Notes under the pieces: generated by a model | Databases searched by the model: none | Told to the model about the DNA's origin: nothing | What the model saw: only the letters and a program-made list of their open reading frames with translations | Made by a program: the position numbers and the translations under genes | Shown: positions 25,759-34,235 of the stretch, one piece after another | Numbering within the stretch: the first letter of the stretch is position 1 | Layout: every line of letters begins with the position of its first letter | NCBI GenBank assembly: GCA_964400725.1 | Contig: CAYNVS010000005.1 | Span: 62,001 to 126,000 of the forward strand | Length of the DNA stretch: 64,000 bases | Reading direction: 5' to 3' | From: CAYNVS01 sp964400725 | GTDB taxonomy: Bacteria > Myxococcota_A > SURF-8 > CAYNVS01

Positions 25759-26223
25759 ATGCAGACTGCAAACGCTCAACATTTCGACATAAAAGACATA
25801 CTCGCTCGTTACCCAGCCGAGGAGCCGAGCCTGATAATGGTATTGCAGGACATACAGGATAAATTAAATTTTCTCCCCTGCGAGGCGCTGAAAGAGACCG
25901 CCGAATACCTGAAAATTCCGGTTGCGCGAGTCTTTTCGGCGGCGACGTTTTATAAAATGTTCAGCTTAAAGCCGCGCGGGCGGCGCGTAATCAAAGTGTG
26001 CAAGGGAACCGCCTGCCACGTTCGCGGCGCCGCTCAGGTTCAGGACGAATTCGAGCGCTGGCTTAAAATTAAGCCGGGCGAGAATACTCCGGATATGGAG
26101 TTTACGCTCGAAGTCGTAAACTGCGTCGGCGCGTGCGCAATGGCTCCGGTGGTAATAGTCGGCGAAAAGGTTTACGGCGAAACGAAACCTTTGCAGGTTA
26201 AAGAAATTTTGGAGAAAAAGTAA
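25759..26223 (+). CDS. NuoE/HndA-like 2Fe-2S subunit
   Basis: 154 residues with all four cluster ligands: C81-x4-C86 (CKGTAC) and C122-x3-C126 (CVGAC). AAGGAGAG precedes the ATG. The stop codon overlaps the next start by one base (TAATG), so it is translationally coupled to the NuoF-like gene. It is a paralogue of the protein at 5050-5556 but is linked to a different redox cluster. Electron transfer between NAD(H)-flavin and iron-sulfur carriers is the expected role. Confidence 0.92.
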   Translation: MQTANAQHFDIKDILARYPAEEPSLIMVLQDIQDKLNFLPCEALKETAEYLKIPVARVFSAATFYKMFSLKPRGRRVIKVCKGTACHVRGAAQVQDEFERWLKIKPGENTPDMEFTLEVVNCVGACAMAPVVIVGEKVYGETKPLQVKEILEKK

Positions 26224-28106
26224 TGCCTATCGCAAACAGGGAACAGCTTGAATCGCGCCGGAAAGCGGCCGCGTCGAAAGCCGCTTCGTTCGGACGCAAG
26301 ATTATGGTTTGCGCCGGAACCGGCTGCGTAGCAAACGGTTCGCTTAAAATTTACGACGACCTTCTGGCCGCCGTAAAGGCCGCCGGACTGGACGTATGCG
26401 TCGAAATGACGCCCGACGCCTGCGGCAAGGGCGACTACCTCGCCAAAAGCGGCTGCCATGGCTTCTGCCAGATGGGGCCGCTGGTTCACGTAACGCCGGA
26501 CGACGTCCTCTACTGCAAAATCAAGCCGAAGGACGTGAAGGAAATAGTAAACAACCTTGTCAACGGCGGCGAGCCGACCGCGGCGCTGCTCTATAAGGAT
26601 CCGGCAACCAAAACCCGCAAAAAAGGCGCGGCGGACATACCGTTCTACGCCGGACAGACGCGCATGGCGCTTGGGCGCTGCGGCAAAATCGACCCTGAAA
26701 GCCTCGACGCTTATTTGGCGGCGGACGGGTTCGCGGCTTTCGCAAAAGCGCTGACGATGACGCAGAACGACGTCGTAACCGAGATGGAGAAGAGCGGTCT
26801 TCGCGGACGCGGCGGCGCCGGCTTCCCGACTGGGCGCAAATGGCGCACGGCGCTGAGCGTCAAAAGCGACGTTAAATACGCGGTATGCAACGGCGACGAG
26901 GGCGACCCGGGCGCGTTCATGGACAGGTCGATTATGGAAGGCGACCCGTTCGCGGTAATCGAAGGTCTTATGATCGCCGCCTACTCAATCGGCGCGAGCC
27001 AAGGCTATATATACGTCCGCCACGAGTATCCGCTCGCGGTGCAGAGGCTCGAAAAGGCTATCGCCGCTCTGCGCGAAGAAGGACTGCTCGGCAAGAACCT
27101 CCTCGGAAGCGGCTTCAATTTCGATATAAAAATAAACCGCGGCGGCGGCGCGTTCGTCTGCGGCGAATCGACGGCGCTTATGCGCAGCATCGAAGGCAAG
27201 GTCGGCGAGCCGCGCGCAAAGTACGTCCGCTCGGTCGTCAAGGGGCTGTTCGACAAGCCGACCGTGCTCAACAACGTCGAAACGCTTGCGCTTGTGCCCT
27301 ACATAATAAGAGACGGCGCGGATAAATTCGCGGCCATAGGAACGAAGACCAGCGCGGGAACAAAGGCGTTCTCGCTGGTCGGCAAGGTGAACAACACAGG
27401 CTTGGTGGAAGTCCCGATGGGGACGACGCTGCGCAAAATTATATTCGAGCTGGGCGGCGGAATAATCCGCAAGCACGGAAAGTTCAAGGCGGTGCAGACG
27501 GGCGGGCCGTCCGGCGGCTGCCTCCCGGAGAGCATGCTCGATCTGCCGGTTGACTTCGACACCCTTACCAAGGCCGGCAGCATGATGGGTTCGGGCGGCA
27601 TGATAGTCATGGACGACCACGCCTGCATGGTGGACGTCGCCCGCTACTTTATAGACTTTCTCGTAGGCGAGTCGTGCGGCAAATGTACGCCGTGCCGCGA
27701 GGGGCTGCGCCAACTTTCGGCCATACTGAACAGGATAACGCGCGGCGAAGGAAAGATGGAAGACCTCGACGCGATAGAGCGCCTGCTGGGAGTATTGGAG
27801 AACGCAAGTCTGTGCGCGCTAGGAACCAGCGCCGCGAATCCGGTTCGCAGCACGCTGCAATACTTCCGCGAAGAGTACGTCGAGCACATTACGGAAAAGA
27901 AATGCCGCGGAGGCGTATGCCGCTCGATAGTGAAGTTCGAGATAATCGGCGACAAATGCACCGGCTGCGGATTATGTAAAAAGAACTGTCCGGTCGACGC
28001 GATAGAAGGAAAGGTCAAGGAGCCGCATATCATTGATCTGGCCAAGTGCACAAGCTGCGGCACATGCTACAATATATGCGCGTTCGACGCGATTAAAGCG
28101 ATATAA
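26223..28106 (+). CDS. NuoF/HndC/HydB-like NAD(H)-FMN iron-sulfur flavoprotein
   Basis: 627 residues. The N-terminal thioredoxin-like 2Fe-2S domain has a full Cys set (C30, C35, C78, C82). Then comes the NADH/FMN core with GRGGAGFPTGRKW, NGDEGDPGAFMDRS and GGGAFVCGESTAL, an SLBB domain, the 4Fe-4S motif GESCGKCTPCREG, and C-terminal CTGCGLCKKNC and CTSCGTCYNIC clusters. This is the full architecture of bifurcating hydrogenase and related subunits (HydB/HndC). With its NuoE partner it could bifurcate electrons between NAD and ferredoxin (family inference). Confidence 0.92.
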   Translation: MPIANREQLESRRKAAASKAASFGRKIMVCAGTGCVANGSLKIYDDLLAAVKAAGLDVCVEMTPDACGKGDYLAKSGCHGFCQMGPLVHVTPDDVLYCKIKPKDVKEIVNNLVNGGEPTAALLYKDPATKTRKKGAADIPFYAGQTRMALGRCGKIDPESLDAYLAADGFAAFAKALTMTQNDVVTEMEKSGLRGRGGAGFPTGRKWRTALSVKSDVKYAVCNGDEGDPGAFMDRSIMEGDPFAVIEGLMIAAYSIGASQGYIYVRHEYPLAVQRLEKAIAALREEGLLGKNLLGSGFNFDIKINRGGGAFVCGESTALMRSIEGKVGEPRAKYVRSVVKGLFDKPTVLNNVETLALVPYIIRDGADKFAAIGTKTSAGTKAFSLVGKVNNTGLVEVPMGTTLRKIIFELGGGIIRKHGKFKAVQTGGPSGGCLPESMLDLPVDFDTLTKAGSMMGSGGMIVMDDHACMVDVARYFIDFLVGESCGKCTPCREGLRQLSAILNRITRGEGKMEDLDAIERLLGVLENASLCALGTSAANPVRSTLQYFREEYVEHITEKKCRGGVCRSIVKFEIIGDKCTGCGLCKKNCPVDAIEGKVKEPHIIDLAKCTSCGTCYNICAFDAIKAI

Positions 28107-28126
28107 ACATTGTTGGGAGCGAACTC

Positions 28127-28894
28127 ATGCAAATCCGAATAGACGGAAAAGAGATAAAGTTCGACAAGGGCGCGACAATACTCGACGTCGCCCGCGCGAA
28201 CGGAATCGACATACCGACGCTGTGCCATCATCCCGCGCTGGAATCGTGGGGCGGCTGCCGCCTCTGCGTGGTTGAAATAACCCGCGCGGATTGGAAGGAT
28301 TACTCCAAAACGGTAATATCGTGCATGTACGAGGCCGAGGACGGCTTGATTGTCAGCACCGCCTCGCCCAAAGCGGCCGCGGCGCGCAACGAAGTGTTGA
28401 GCCTGCTCGCGGCTCGCTGCCCGAACAGCGAAATAATCCGCAAAATGTGCGTCAAATACGGCGCTAACCCCGACGCCTACGAGAAGCGCGAGAACGCCGA
28501 CGACTGTATCTTGTGCGCGATATGCACGCGGGTCTGCGACGCGATGGGCGCGAACGCGATTTGTACAAGCGGACGCGGAATAGACAAGGAGGTCGGAACC
28601 CCGTTCGGCGACCCGTCGGCCTGCGTCGGCTGCCTCGCTTGCGCGCTTAGCTGCCCAACGGGCGCGATTAAATACGAAGAGACCGCGGATACCCGCAAAA
28701 TATGGGGACGCGAGTTTACGCGGATTAAGTGCAAGGCGTGCGGAGCGAGCATGCTGACGCCGGAGCACGCGGCGCATTCGGCTAAAAAGTCGGGCGTTCC
28801 CGCCGCGTACTTCGAGCTTTGCGACGACTGCAGCAAACTGGCCAGCGCCAAGGCTTTCGCCGCGGTGATTACCACGAGGGAGGAAGCGCAATGA
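28127..28894 (+). CDS. HoxU/HndD-N-terminal-like iron-sulfur subunit with C-terminal zinc ribbon, no H-cluster domain
   Basis: 255 residues. An N-terminal 2Fe-2S domain (C33, C44, C47, C66) is followed by two 4Fe-4S motifs (C127-C130-C133-C137 and C166-C169-C172-C176). The tail carries two CxxC pairs (C202/C205 and C232/C235), probably a zinc ribbon. This matches the N-terminal third of FeFe-hydrogenase HydA or of NuoG/HoxU, but no hydrogenase domain follows. It is therefore an electron-transfer subunit. It overlaps the next gene by 4 bases (ATGA). Confidence 0.87.
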   Translation: MQIRIDGKEIKFDKGATILDVARANGIDIPTLCHHPALESWGGCRLCVVEITRADWKDYSKTVISCMYEAEDGLIVSTASPKAAAARNEVLSLLAARCPNSEIIRKMCVKYGANPDAYEKRENADDCILCAICTRVCDAMGANAICTSGRGIDKEVGTPFGDPSACVGCLACALSCPTGAIKYEETADTRKIWGREFTRIKCKACGASMLTPEHAAHSAKKSGVPAAYFELCDDCSKLASAKAFAAVITTREEAQ

Positions 28895-29370
28895 AGAAGA
28901 GACTTATAGTAACCCCCGATCGCTGCATCGGCTGCCGCTCCTGCGAGATAGCCTGTTCCTTCGTCCACACCGAGGTAAACATCCGCCCTGCGATGTCGCG
29001 CGTGCGCGTCTACCCGATGAGCGAGAAGCTCTTCGTGCCGGTTCTGTGCCTTCAGTGCGAGGAAGCCGCGTGCGTAAAGGTCTGTCCGACCAAGACGCTC
29101 GTCCGCAACCCGCAGACTCTTGCGATAGAGGTTAAAAGCGAGCGCTGCATACATTGCAAGTCGTGCGCGTCGGCCTGCCCGTTCGGCAACATACACTTCG
29201 ACGAAGGCGCCGATAAGATTATCAAGTGCGACGTCTGCGAGGGGAACCCGGCCTGCGCCCGGTTCTGTCCGTCGGGAGCGCTGGAATGGGCGAGCGAGCC
29301 TAGCAAGAACAGACAGATTAAAATGGCTCCCAGCCCGCTGGTAATCGCGTCGCTTGCGAAAAGGTCGTAA
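28891..29370 (+). CDS. Four-cluster polyferredoxin (DmsB/HycB/AOR-small-subunit type)
   Basis: 159 residues from the ATG overlapping the previous stop. Sixteen cysteines form four 4Fe-4S motifs: CIGCRSCEIAC (12-22), CLQCEEAACVKVC (53-65), CIHCKSCASAC (86-96) and CDVCEGNPACARFC (113-126). Such subunits serve molybdopterin or tungsten enzymes, hydrogenases and CO dehydrogenases as electron wires. No catalytic partner is encoded next to it, so the partner may be the 2-oxoacid oxidoreductase upstream or an enzyme encoded elsewhere. Confidence 0.88.
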   Translation: MKKRLIVTPDRCIGCRSCEIACSFVHTEVNIRPAMSRVRVYPMSEKLFVPVLCLQCEEAACVKVCPTKTLVRNPQTLAIEVKSERCIHCKSCASACPFGNIHFDEGADKIIKCDVCEGNPACARFCPSGALEWASEPSKNRQIKMAPSPLVIASLAKRS

Positions 29371-29430
29371 ACGCCGCAAAAGCGCGCATCTCGTTGGCGA
29401 CGACAGTCTAATGATAAGAAAGGTTTCCCA

Positions 29431-30483
29431 ATGCCGCTAGATTACAACAAGGCCGGCGTCAGCATCGACGCCGGAAACAGGCTCGTGGATTTGATTAAAC
29501 CGCTCGCCAAGGCCACGAGGCGCGAAGGCGTAGTGTCGGACGTCGGCGGCTTCGGCGGCCTTTTCGCGCTCGACATAGCCAAGTATAAAAACCCGATTCT
29601 GGTCGCGGGCGCGGACGGCGTGGGGACGAAACTTAAGGTTGCAATCGACTCCGGCATTTTAAACACCGTCGGCATCGACCTGGTCGCCATGAACGTCAAC
29701 GACATCCTAACCGTCGGCGCGGAGCCGTTGTTCTTCCTCGATTATTTCGCAACCAGCAAACTCGACCCCGAAGAGGCGGCGCAGGTAATAAGCGGAATGG
29801 CCGAAGGGTGCTCGCAGGCGGGCTGCTGCCTGTTGGGCGGCGAAACGGCGGAGCTGCCGGGCTTTTATCTGCCGAAAGATTTCGACTTGGCGGGCTTCGC
29901 GGTCGGCGCGGTGGACAAAGAAAAAACTATAAGCGGCCATAAAAACATAAAAGCCGGCGACAAAATCATCGCGGTCGCGAGCTCCGGTCTGCATTCCAAC
30001 GGCTTTTCGCTTGCGCGTAAAATTTTCTTCGACGCCGCGGGCTTGAAGGTCGATTCGCCAAGCCCGGTGGACGAAGGCAAAACAGTTGCGGAGACGATGC
30101 TCGTCCCGACGATCATTTACGTCAAGCCGATGCTCAAACTCATCGAGTCGCTCCCCGTTCACGCCTTGGCGCACATAACGGGCGGCGGCCTGCTGGAAAA
30201 CATTCCGCGCGTCATGCCCAAGGGAACTATCGCGCGCTTCGACCGCTCGGTTCTGCGCGTTCCGCCCATCTTCCGCTGGATGCAGTCCGCGGGCGGAATA
30301 GAATGGAAGGAGATGTTCCGCGTCTTCAACTGCGGAACCGGCATGATAGCCGTCGTCGATCCGTCGGACGCCGACAAAGCGGTAAAGACGCTTGCCGACT
30401 ACGGTCTGACGGCGTACGTTGCGGGCGAAATCGCCGACAACGCCGACCCAGACGCCGCGCCTTACGTGGACGGGCTTTTATAA
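29431..30483 (+). CDS. purM: Phosphoribosylformylglycinamidine cyclo-ligase
   Basis: 350 residues, standard length. It makes aminoimidazole ribotide from formylglycinamidine ribotide with ATP in purine synthesis. The N-terminus SIDAGNRLVDLIKP, the ATP-site motif GADGVGTKLKVA and the GGETAELPGFY segment are diagnostic. Its stop directly abuts the start of the next gene. Other purine genes in the window are guaB and guaA. Confidence 0.96.
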   Translation: MPLDYNKAGVSIDAGNRLVDLIKPLAKATRREGVVSDVGGFGGLFALDIAKYKNPILVAGADGVGTKLKVAIDSGILNTVGIDLVAMNVNDILTVGAEPLFFLDYFATSKLDPEEAAQVISGMAEGCSQAGCCLLGGETAELPGFYLPKDFDLAGFAVGAVDKEKTISGHKNIKAGDKIIAVASSGLHSNGFSLARKIFFDAAGLKVDSPSPVDEGKTVAETMLVPTIIYVKPMLKLIESLPVHALAHITGGGLLENIPRVMPKGTIARFDRSVLRVPPIFRWMQSAGGIEWKEMFRVFNCGTGMIAVVDPSDADKAVKTLADYGLTAYVAGEIADNADPDAAPYVDGLL

Positions 30484-30801
30484 ATGAGCGTAACGCCGCA
30501 TAAAGACCCCCTGCCTGCCGACAGCGACGACGCGCCGAACCTTCCGCGCGCGGTCAAACAATCTATGGTCGCGCTGTTTGCCGGTTTCTTTATTCCTCTG
30601 CTGCCGCCCATAATATCGATTTGGCTGGGAGTGAAAATATTTCGCCAAATACGCGAAAACCCCGATAAATACACGGGCGCGACGTTCGGATGGTTCGCGG
30701 TATCATTCGCCGCGTTGCAGCTTGCCGCGTGGGGTTACTTTTTCGGCGTCGTCCTTGGCTGCTTTCCGCCGCCGCCCGATTTTCCAAAAACGCCGATGTA
30801 A
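30484..30801 (+). CDS. Small two-TM membrane protein
   Basis: 105 residues, starting immediately after the purM stop. Two hydrophobic segments (about 28-48 and 68-90) separated by a basic loop (KIFRQIRENPDKYTG) look like the DUF4190 type of small membrane protein. A proline-rich C-terminus follows. Function unknown. Confidence 0.65.
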   Translation: MSVTPHKDPLPADSDDAPNLPRAVKQSMVALFAGFFIPLLPPIISIWLGVKIFRQIRENPDKYTGATFGWFAVSFAALQLAAWGYFFGVVLGCFPPPPDFPKTPM

Positions 30802-30882
30802 AAGAAAAGACGCCCGCGCGTACGCAGTCGCGCAAACCTTGCGATTTTTATTTAATAAAGGCTTGACGCTAAATAATTTATT

Positions 30883-31512
30883 ATGCAAATTAGCGCTATG
30901 TCTGATATGCGCCCCGATTTGAATGAAATAAAAAAAAGGCTCGCCGGGCGAACTCCGGCGCCGCTTGACGAGCGCTTTAAAGGAAGCCGAGCCGCCGTTC
31001 TTATTCCGCTGTTTGAGGACGGCGAAGGCGACGTTTGCGCCGCTTTTACCAAACGCCGCGAAGACCTTAAGGTTCACGCGGGCGAGTACAGCTTCCCCGG
31101 CGGACGCGCCGAAGGAGACGACGAAACGAGCGAGCAGACCGCGCGCCGCGAGACCGAGGAAGAGATAGGCCACGACCGCGACAGAATCGAAATAATAGGG
31201 GAACTCGATTTGAATTGGACTTTCACGGGTTACCGCGTAGCGCCGGTCGCGGGAATTTTGCGCCCGCCGTTTAACTGGAAGCCGCAGGCCGGCGAGGTGG
31301 AAAAAATCGCTGTTATAAAACTGCGCGACCTCGCGGACGGGAAAAAATGGAAAAAGCTCGACTTCTCGGCGTTTATGCCGGAGCTTGCAAACCGTATGGA
31401 AGTGTGCGAAGTCGTCGTCGGAGAGCATAGAATATGGGGACTGACAGCCCGTATTCTTCGCAATTTCTTCATTGTCGGGCTCGATTTCGACCCGTTCGGA
31501 GAACAAAAATGA
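30883..31512 (+). CDS. Nudix hydrolase, CoA-pyrophosphatase-like
   Basis: 209 residues. The Nudix box runs from GGRAEGDDE through ARRETEEEIG, giving the REtxEEIG core. The preceding VHAGEYSFPGG segment matches the NudL/CoA-diphosphatase subgroup (UPF0035 signature). It likely hydrolyses CoA or another nucleotide diphosphate derivative. ATGs at 30883 and 30898 are both possible; neither has a clear ribosome-binding site. It overlaps the next gene by 4 bases. Confidence 0.85.
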   Translation: MQISAMSDMRPDLNEIKKRLAGRTPAPLDERFKGSRAAVLIPLFEDGEGDVCAAFTKRREDLKVHAGEYSFPGGRAEGDDETSEQTARRETEEEIGHDRDRIEIIGELDLNWTFTGYRVAPVAGILRPPFNWKPQAGEVEKIAVIKLRDLADGKKWKKLDFSAFMPELANRMEVCEVVVGEHRIWGLTARILRNFFIVGLDFDPFGEQK

Positions 31513-33914
31513 GATTTCTTCTTTGCGCCGCGGCTTTGCTTTTGGCTTTAACGACCATGCTTTTGGCGCCGACGCAGGCAGGCGAAGTTTCGGAAAACGA
31601 CGGCGCGGCGGACGGCGATTCGGACTTGGAAAACGCCGAGGGTTTGCAAAGCGTCAACCCGCTCGAAGACGCCCCGACGCTTGAAGAAATATTGGTCAAG
31701 CCGTGGTTTGCGCCGGAAGACGCGCAAAAGCTGCGAGAGGCGCGCGCGGCCAATAAAAGCGAGGACGCGCTAAAAATCCTGCAAAAAATCGAGAATTCCG
31801 AAAAGCATTCGGTTCCGGCTTACGGTTTCGCGTTCATACGCGGAACGCTGTATTACGAACAGGGCAAATGCGAAGAAGCCTCCGCTCAATTTGAAAAGAT
31901 ATTAGGAAATTGCGGCGGACTGCGCGACTACGCCGTCGCGAGGCTTATAAATTGTCTTTTGCCGAAAGAGAATTACGAAAAAATAGAATTATTGTCGCGG
32001 GACGCGCCCGCTGAAAGCGTTTTTTACGCCGATATTCTGTCCGCCCGCCTAAAGGCTCTTAACGCGCTTAAACGCTCCAAAGAGGCGCTTGACGCCGCCG
32101 CGGTTTACGCGGAGAAAGGGAACGACGCGCCGCGTATGGCGGACATTTTGCTTTCAGGAATGGATGCGTCCGCCGCGCTCGACGATAAGACCCGCGCGTT
32201 CGGTTTCGCCCGCAGGCTTTTCCGCTTCTTCCCCGACCGCTTTTCTCTTTCCGACATGTCCGAGGCCGCGCAGAAAAGCGGCTATTCGGCTTACTGGGAC
32301 GTTTTCGAGCTGGCGAACGACCGCATAGACCGAGGCGATCGCTATTCCGACGCGGGGCTGCGCGACAAAGCCGCCGCCGAGTATGCGGAAGCGGTCAAGC
32401 TGCTGAAAGACTCTAATAAGGACGCCGCCGCGCCGGACTGCGCGTGCAAAGGCAAAGCGCGCCTCTCCCGCGAATATATAAAGATGAAAAAATTCAAAGA
32501 AGGCCTCGCCGAGGCGGATGAGGCGCTTGCGTACTGCAAGAAGTCGGGCGGCGAAAACTACGAAGAGGGGCTTTATTCGCTCGGCTTGGCGCTATACGCC
32601 GAAGGCAAAAAAGCCGAAGCGAAAAAAAAGTTCAAAGAGGTCGTAAAGATTTCCCCTAAAGGCCGCTTTACCGTCGCTTCCATCGAATATCTGTTGGACT
32701 TAACCGCGGACGAAGACGACTCGAAGGAGGAAGGCAGTCTGCTGCGCGCCTTGCAGGAAATTTCCAAAAAGCCGAAACAGATGGAGCGCATATGGCTGCG
32801 CTCGTGGGCTCTTTACATGAATAAAAAAACCGCCGAAGCGCTTGACCTGTGGGAAAGGATAGCCAAAGACGAGCAGGCCCCGCCGATCGACCGCCAGCGC
32901 GCGGCCTATTGGCTCGCCCGCGACAAGCAGAAAAATAAAAAGACCGCGGAAGCGGAACCGCTTTACAAGAAGGCGTTCGACTTGCGGCCGATGTCGTATT
33001 ACGGCGTAATCGCGTCCGCGCGGCTGACCGAGCTGGACAAAATAAAATATTCGGACGAAACGCTGTTTCCCCGCAAGCCTCCGATGCCTTTCGCGTCTTG
33101 GGCTCTCCCGTACGACTCCTTCAAAGGGAAGCGGTATCCGGCGCTTAAACGCCGCAACATGCGCGCGTTCATCGAGCTGCTGGCAAGCGGCGTCTTTGCG
33201 GGAAAAGAGGCGACCGACGAGCTTAACGCCGTCAACGCCGTTTACGACGACGACGAAACGGACTTCCTAACCGCTTTAATTTATTACAAATACGACGACC
33301 GCGTACGCGCGGTATTCGTCGCCCGCGACGCAATAAACGTAAAAAAGTTCGGCGAGCTGCCGGACGCCGCTCTTCCTTACTGGCTTATAGCCTTCCCCCG
33401 GCTTTACGACGCCGAAGCGGCCGCCGCCGTTAAGGAATGGGGCAAAAACAAGAAGCTGAGCGTCGAGACGATGCTGACGCTGATGCGCGAGGAGAGCCTC
33501 TTCAATCCGGTTATTAAAAGCTACGCCAACGCGCTGGGGCTGACGCAAATCATCAACAGCACGGGCAAAATCATCGCAAAGCGCATGAAGATGAAGAAGT
33601 ATAAATTCGCGGACCTGACCGACCCGGCAACAAGCGTCAATATGGGCTGCTGGTTCTTCAATTATCTGATGGATTTGTTCAAGGGGAAGCTGCCGCTGGC
33701 GATTGCGTCGTACAACGCGGGGGAGACGCGGATAAAAAAGTGGGTTAAAGCGCAGGGAGACCTTCCGATGGACGAATTCATCGAGGCGATGAGCATCGAC
33801 CAGACGCGCAACTACACCAAGCGCCTGCTGCGCACCTACGCGATTTACCGGTACATCTACACCGACGCGCGGCCTGTTTTCGACGTGGATATAAGCAGCC
33901 CGGCGAATAAATGA
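31509..33914 (+). CDS. Soluble-type lytic murein transglycosylase (Slt-like)
   Basis: 801 residues from the ATG overlapping the Nudix stop (ATGA). A signal peptide (1-23, ending TQAG) leads to an acidic stretch and a long TPR-like helical region (about 60-590), the doughnut of Slt70. The C-terminal GH23 domain has LMREESLFNP with catalytic Glu at about 664, then ALGLTQI, and IASYNAGETRIKKW. It cleaves peptidoglycan glycosidic bonds in the periplasm. It is followed by a repeat element and murJ. Confidence 0.92.
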   Translation: MRFLLCAAALLLALTTMLLAPTQAGEVSENDGAADGDSDLENAEGLQSVNPLEDAPTLEEILVKPWFAPEDAQKLREARAANKSEDALKILQKIENSEKHSVPAYGFAFIRGTLYYEQGKCEEASAQFEKILGNCGGLRDYAVARLINCLLPKENYEKIELLSRDAPAESVFYADILSARLKALNALKRSKEALDAAAVYAEKGNDAPRMADILLSGMDASAALDDKTRAFGFARRLFRFFPDRFSLSDMSEAAQKSGYSAYWDVFELANDRIDRGDRYSDAGLRDKAAAEYAEAVKLLKDSNKDAAAPDCACKGKARLSREYIKMKKFKEGLAEADEALAYCKKSGGENYEEGLYSLGLALYAEGKKAEAKKKFKEVVKISPKGRFTVASIEYLLDLTADEDDSKEEGSLLRALQEISKKPKQMERIWLRSWALYMNKKTAEALDLWERIAKDEQAPPIDRQRAAYWLARDKQKNKKTAEAEPLYKKAFDLRPMSYYGVIASARLTELDKIKYSDETLFPRKPPMPFASWALPYDSFKGKRYPALKRRNMRAFIELLASGVFAGKEATDELNAVNAVYDDDETDFLTALIYYKYDDRVRAVFVARDAINVKKFGELPDAALPYWLIAFPRLYDAEAAAAVKEWGKNKKLSVETMLTLMREESLFNPVIKSYANALGLTQIINSTGKIIAKRMKMKKYKFADLTDPATSVNMGCWFFNYLMDLFKGKLPLAIASYNAGETRIKKWVKAQGDLPMDEFIEAMSIDQTRNYTKRLLRTYAIYRYIYTDARPVFDVDISSPANK

Positions 33915-33968
33915 TTTATTTTTGATTTTTCTTGACCGGATATTCTTCAAATAATCTTAGATCTGCAT

Positions 33969-34146
33969 CAACTCTCGAAAATCTTGTCCGTTATTTTAGA
34001 TTGCCCCTCATCCGACCGTTGACCGCCTTCTCCCATCTTACGACGTGAGAAGGCCTGCAATCCCTCGCCCGCGCGCAATGTGGGAAAGGGCGTCCGAAGG
34101 ACGGACGAGGGCGGAATAAAGGACAAAACTTTCGAGAATCGCTATA
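33969..34146. repeat. Imperfect long inverted-repeat element in the slt-murJ gap
   Basis: In the 321-base gap 33915-34235, the left arm (about 33969-34016, with CTCGAAAAT, TTGTCC and GCCCCTCATCCG) is the imperfect reverse complement of the right arm (about 34100-34146, with CGGACGAGGGC, GGACAAAA and TTTCGAGA). Inside are smaller hairpins, GCCTTCTC/GAGAAGGC (34025-34054) and GTCCG/CGGAC (34092-34106). The CCCTCATCCG...CTTCTCCC style resembles widespread bacterial intergenic REP/MITE-like repeats. No gene is visible in the gap. Confidence 0.65.
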
Positions 34147-34235
34147 TTTGCATTTTTGTAAACAAACTTGACTTAATTATATATAAAGGATTAATTTCTT
34201 TATAATAGTTATAAGTTGATTATAAGTATTTAAGC

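Noticed and set aside
28127..28894. FeFe-hydrogenase catalytic subunit
   Set aside because: The protein ends after the ferredoxin-like domains and a zinc ribbon; none of the H-cluster cysteine motifs is present.
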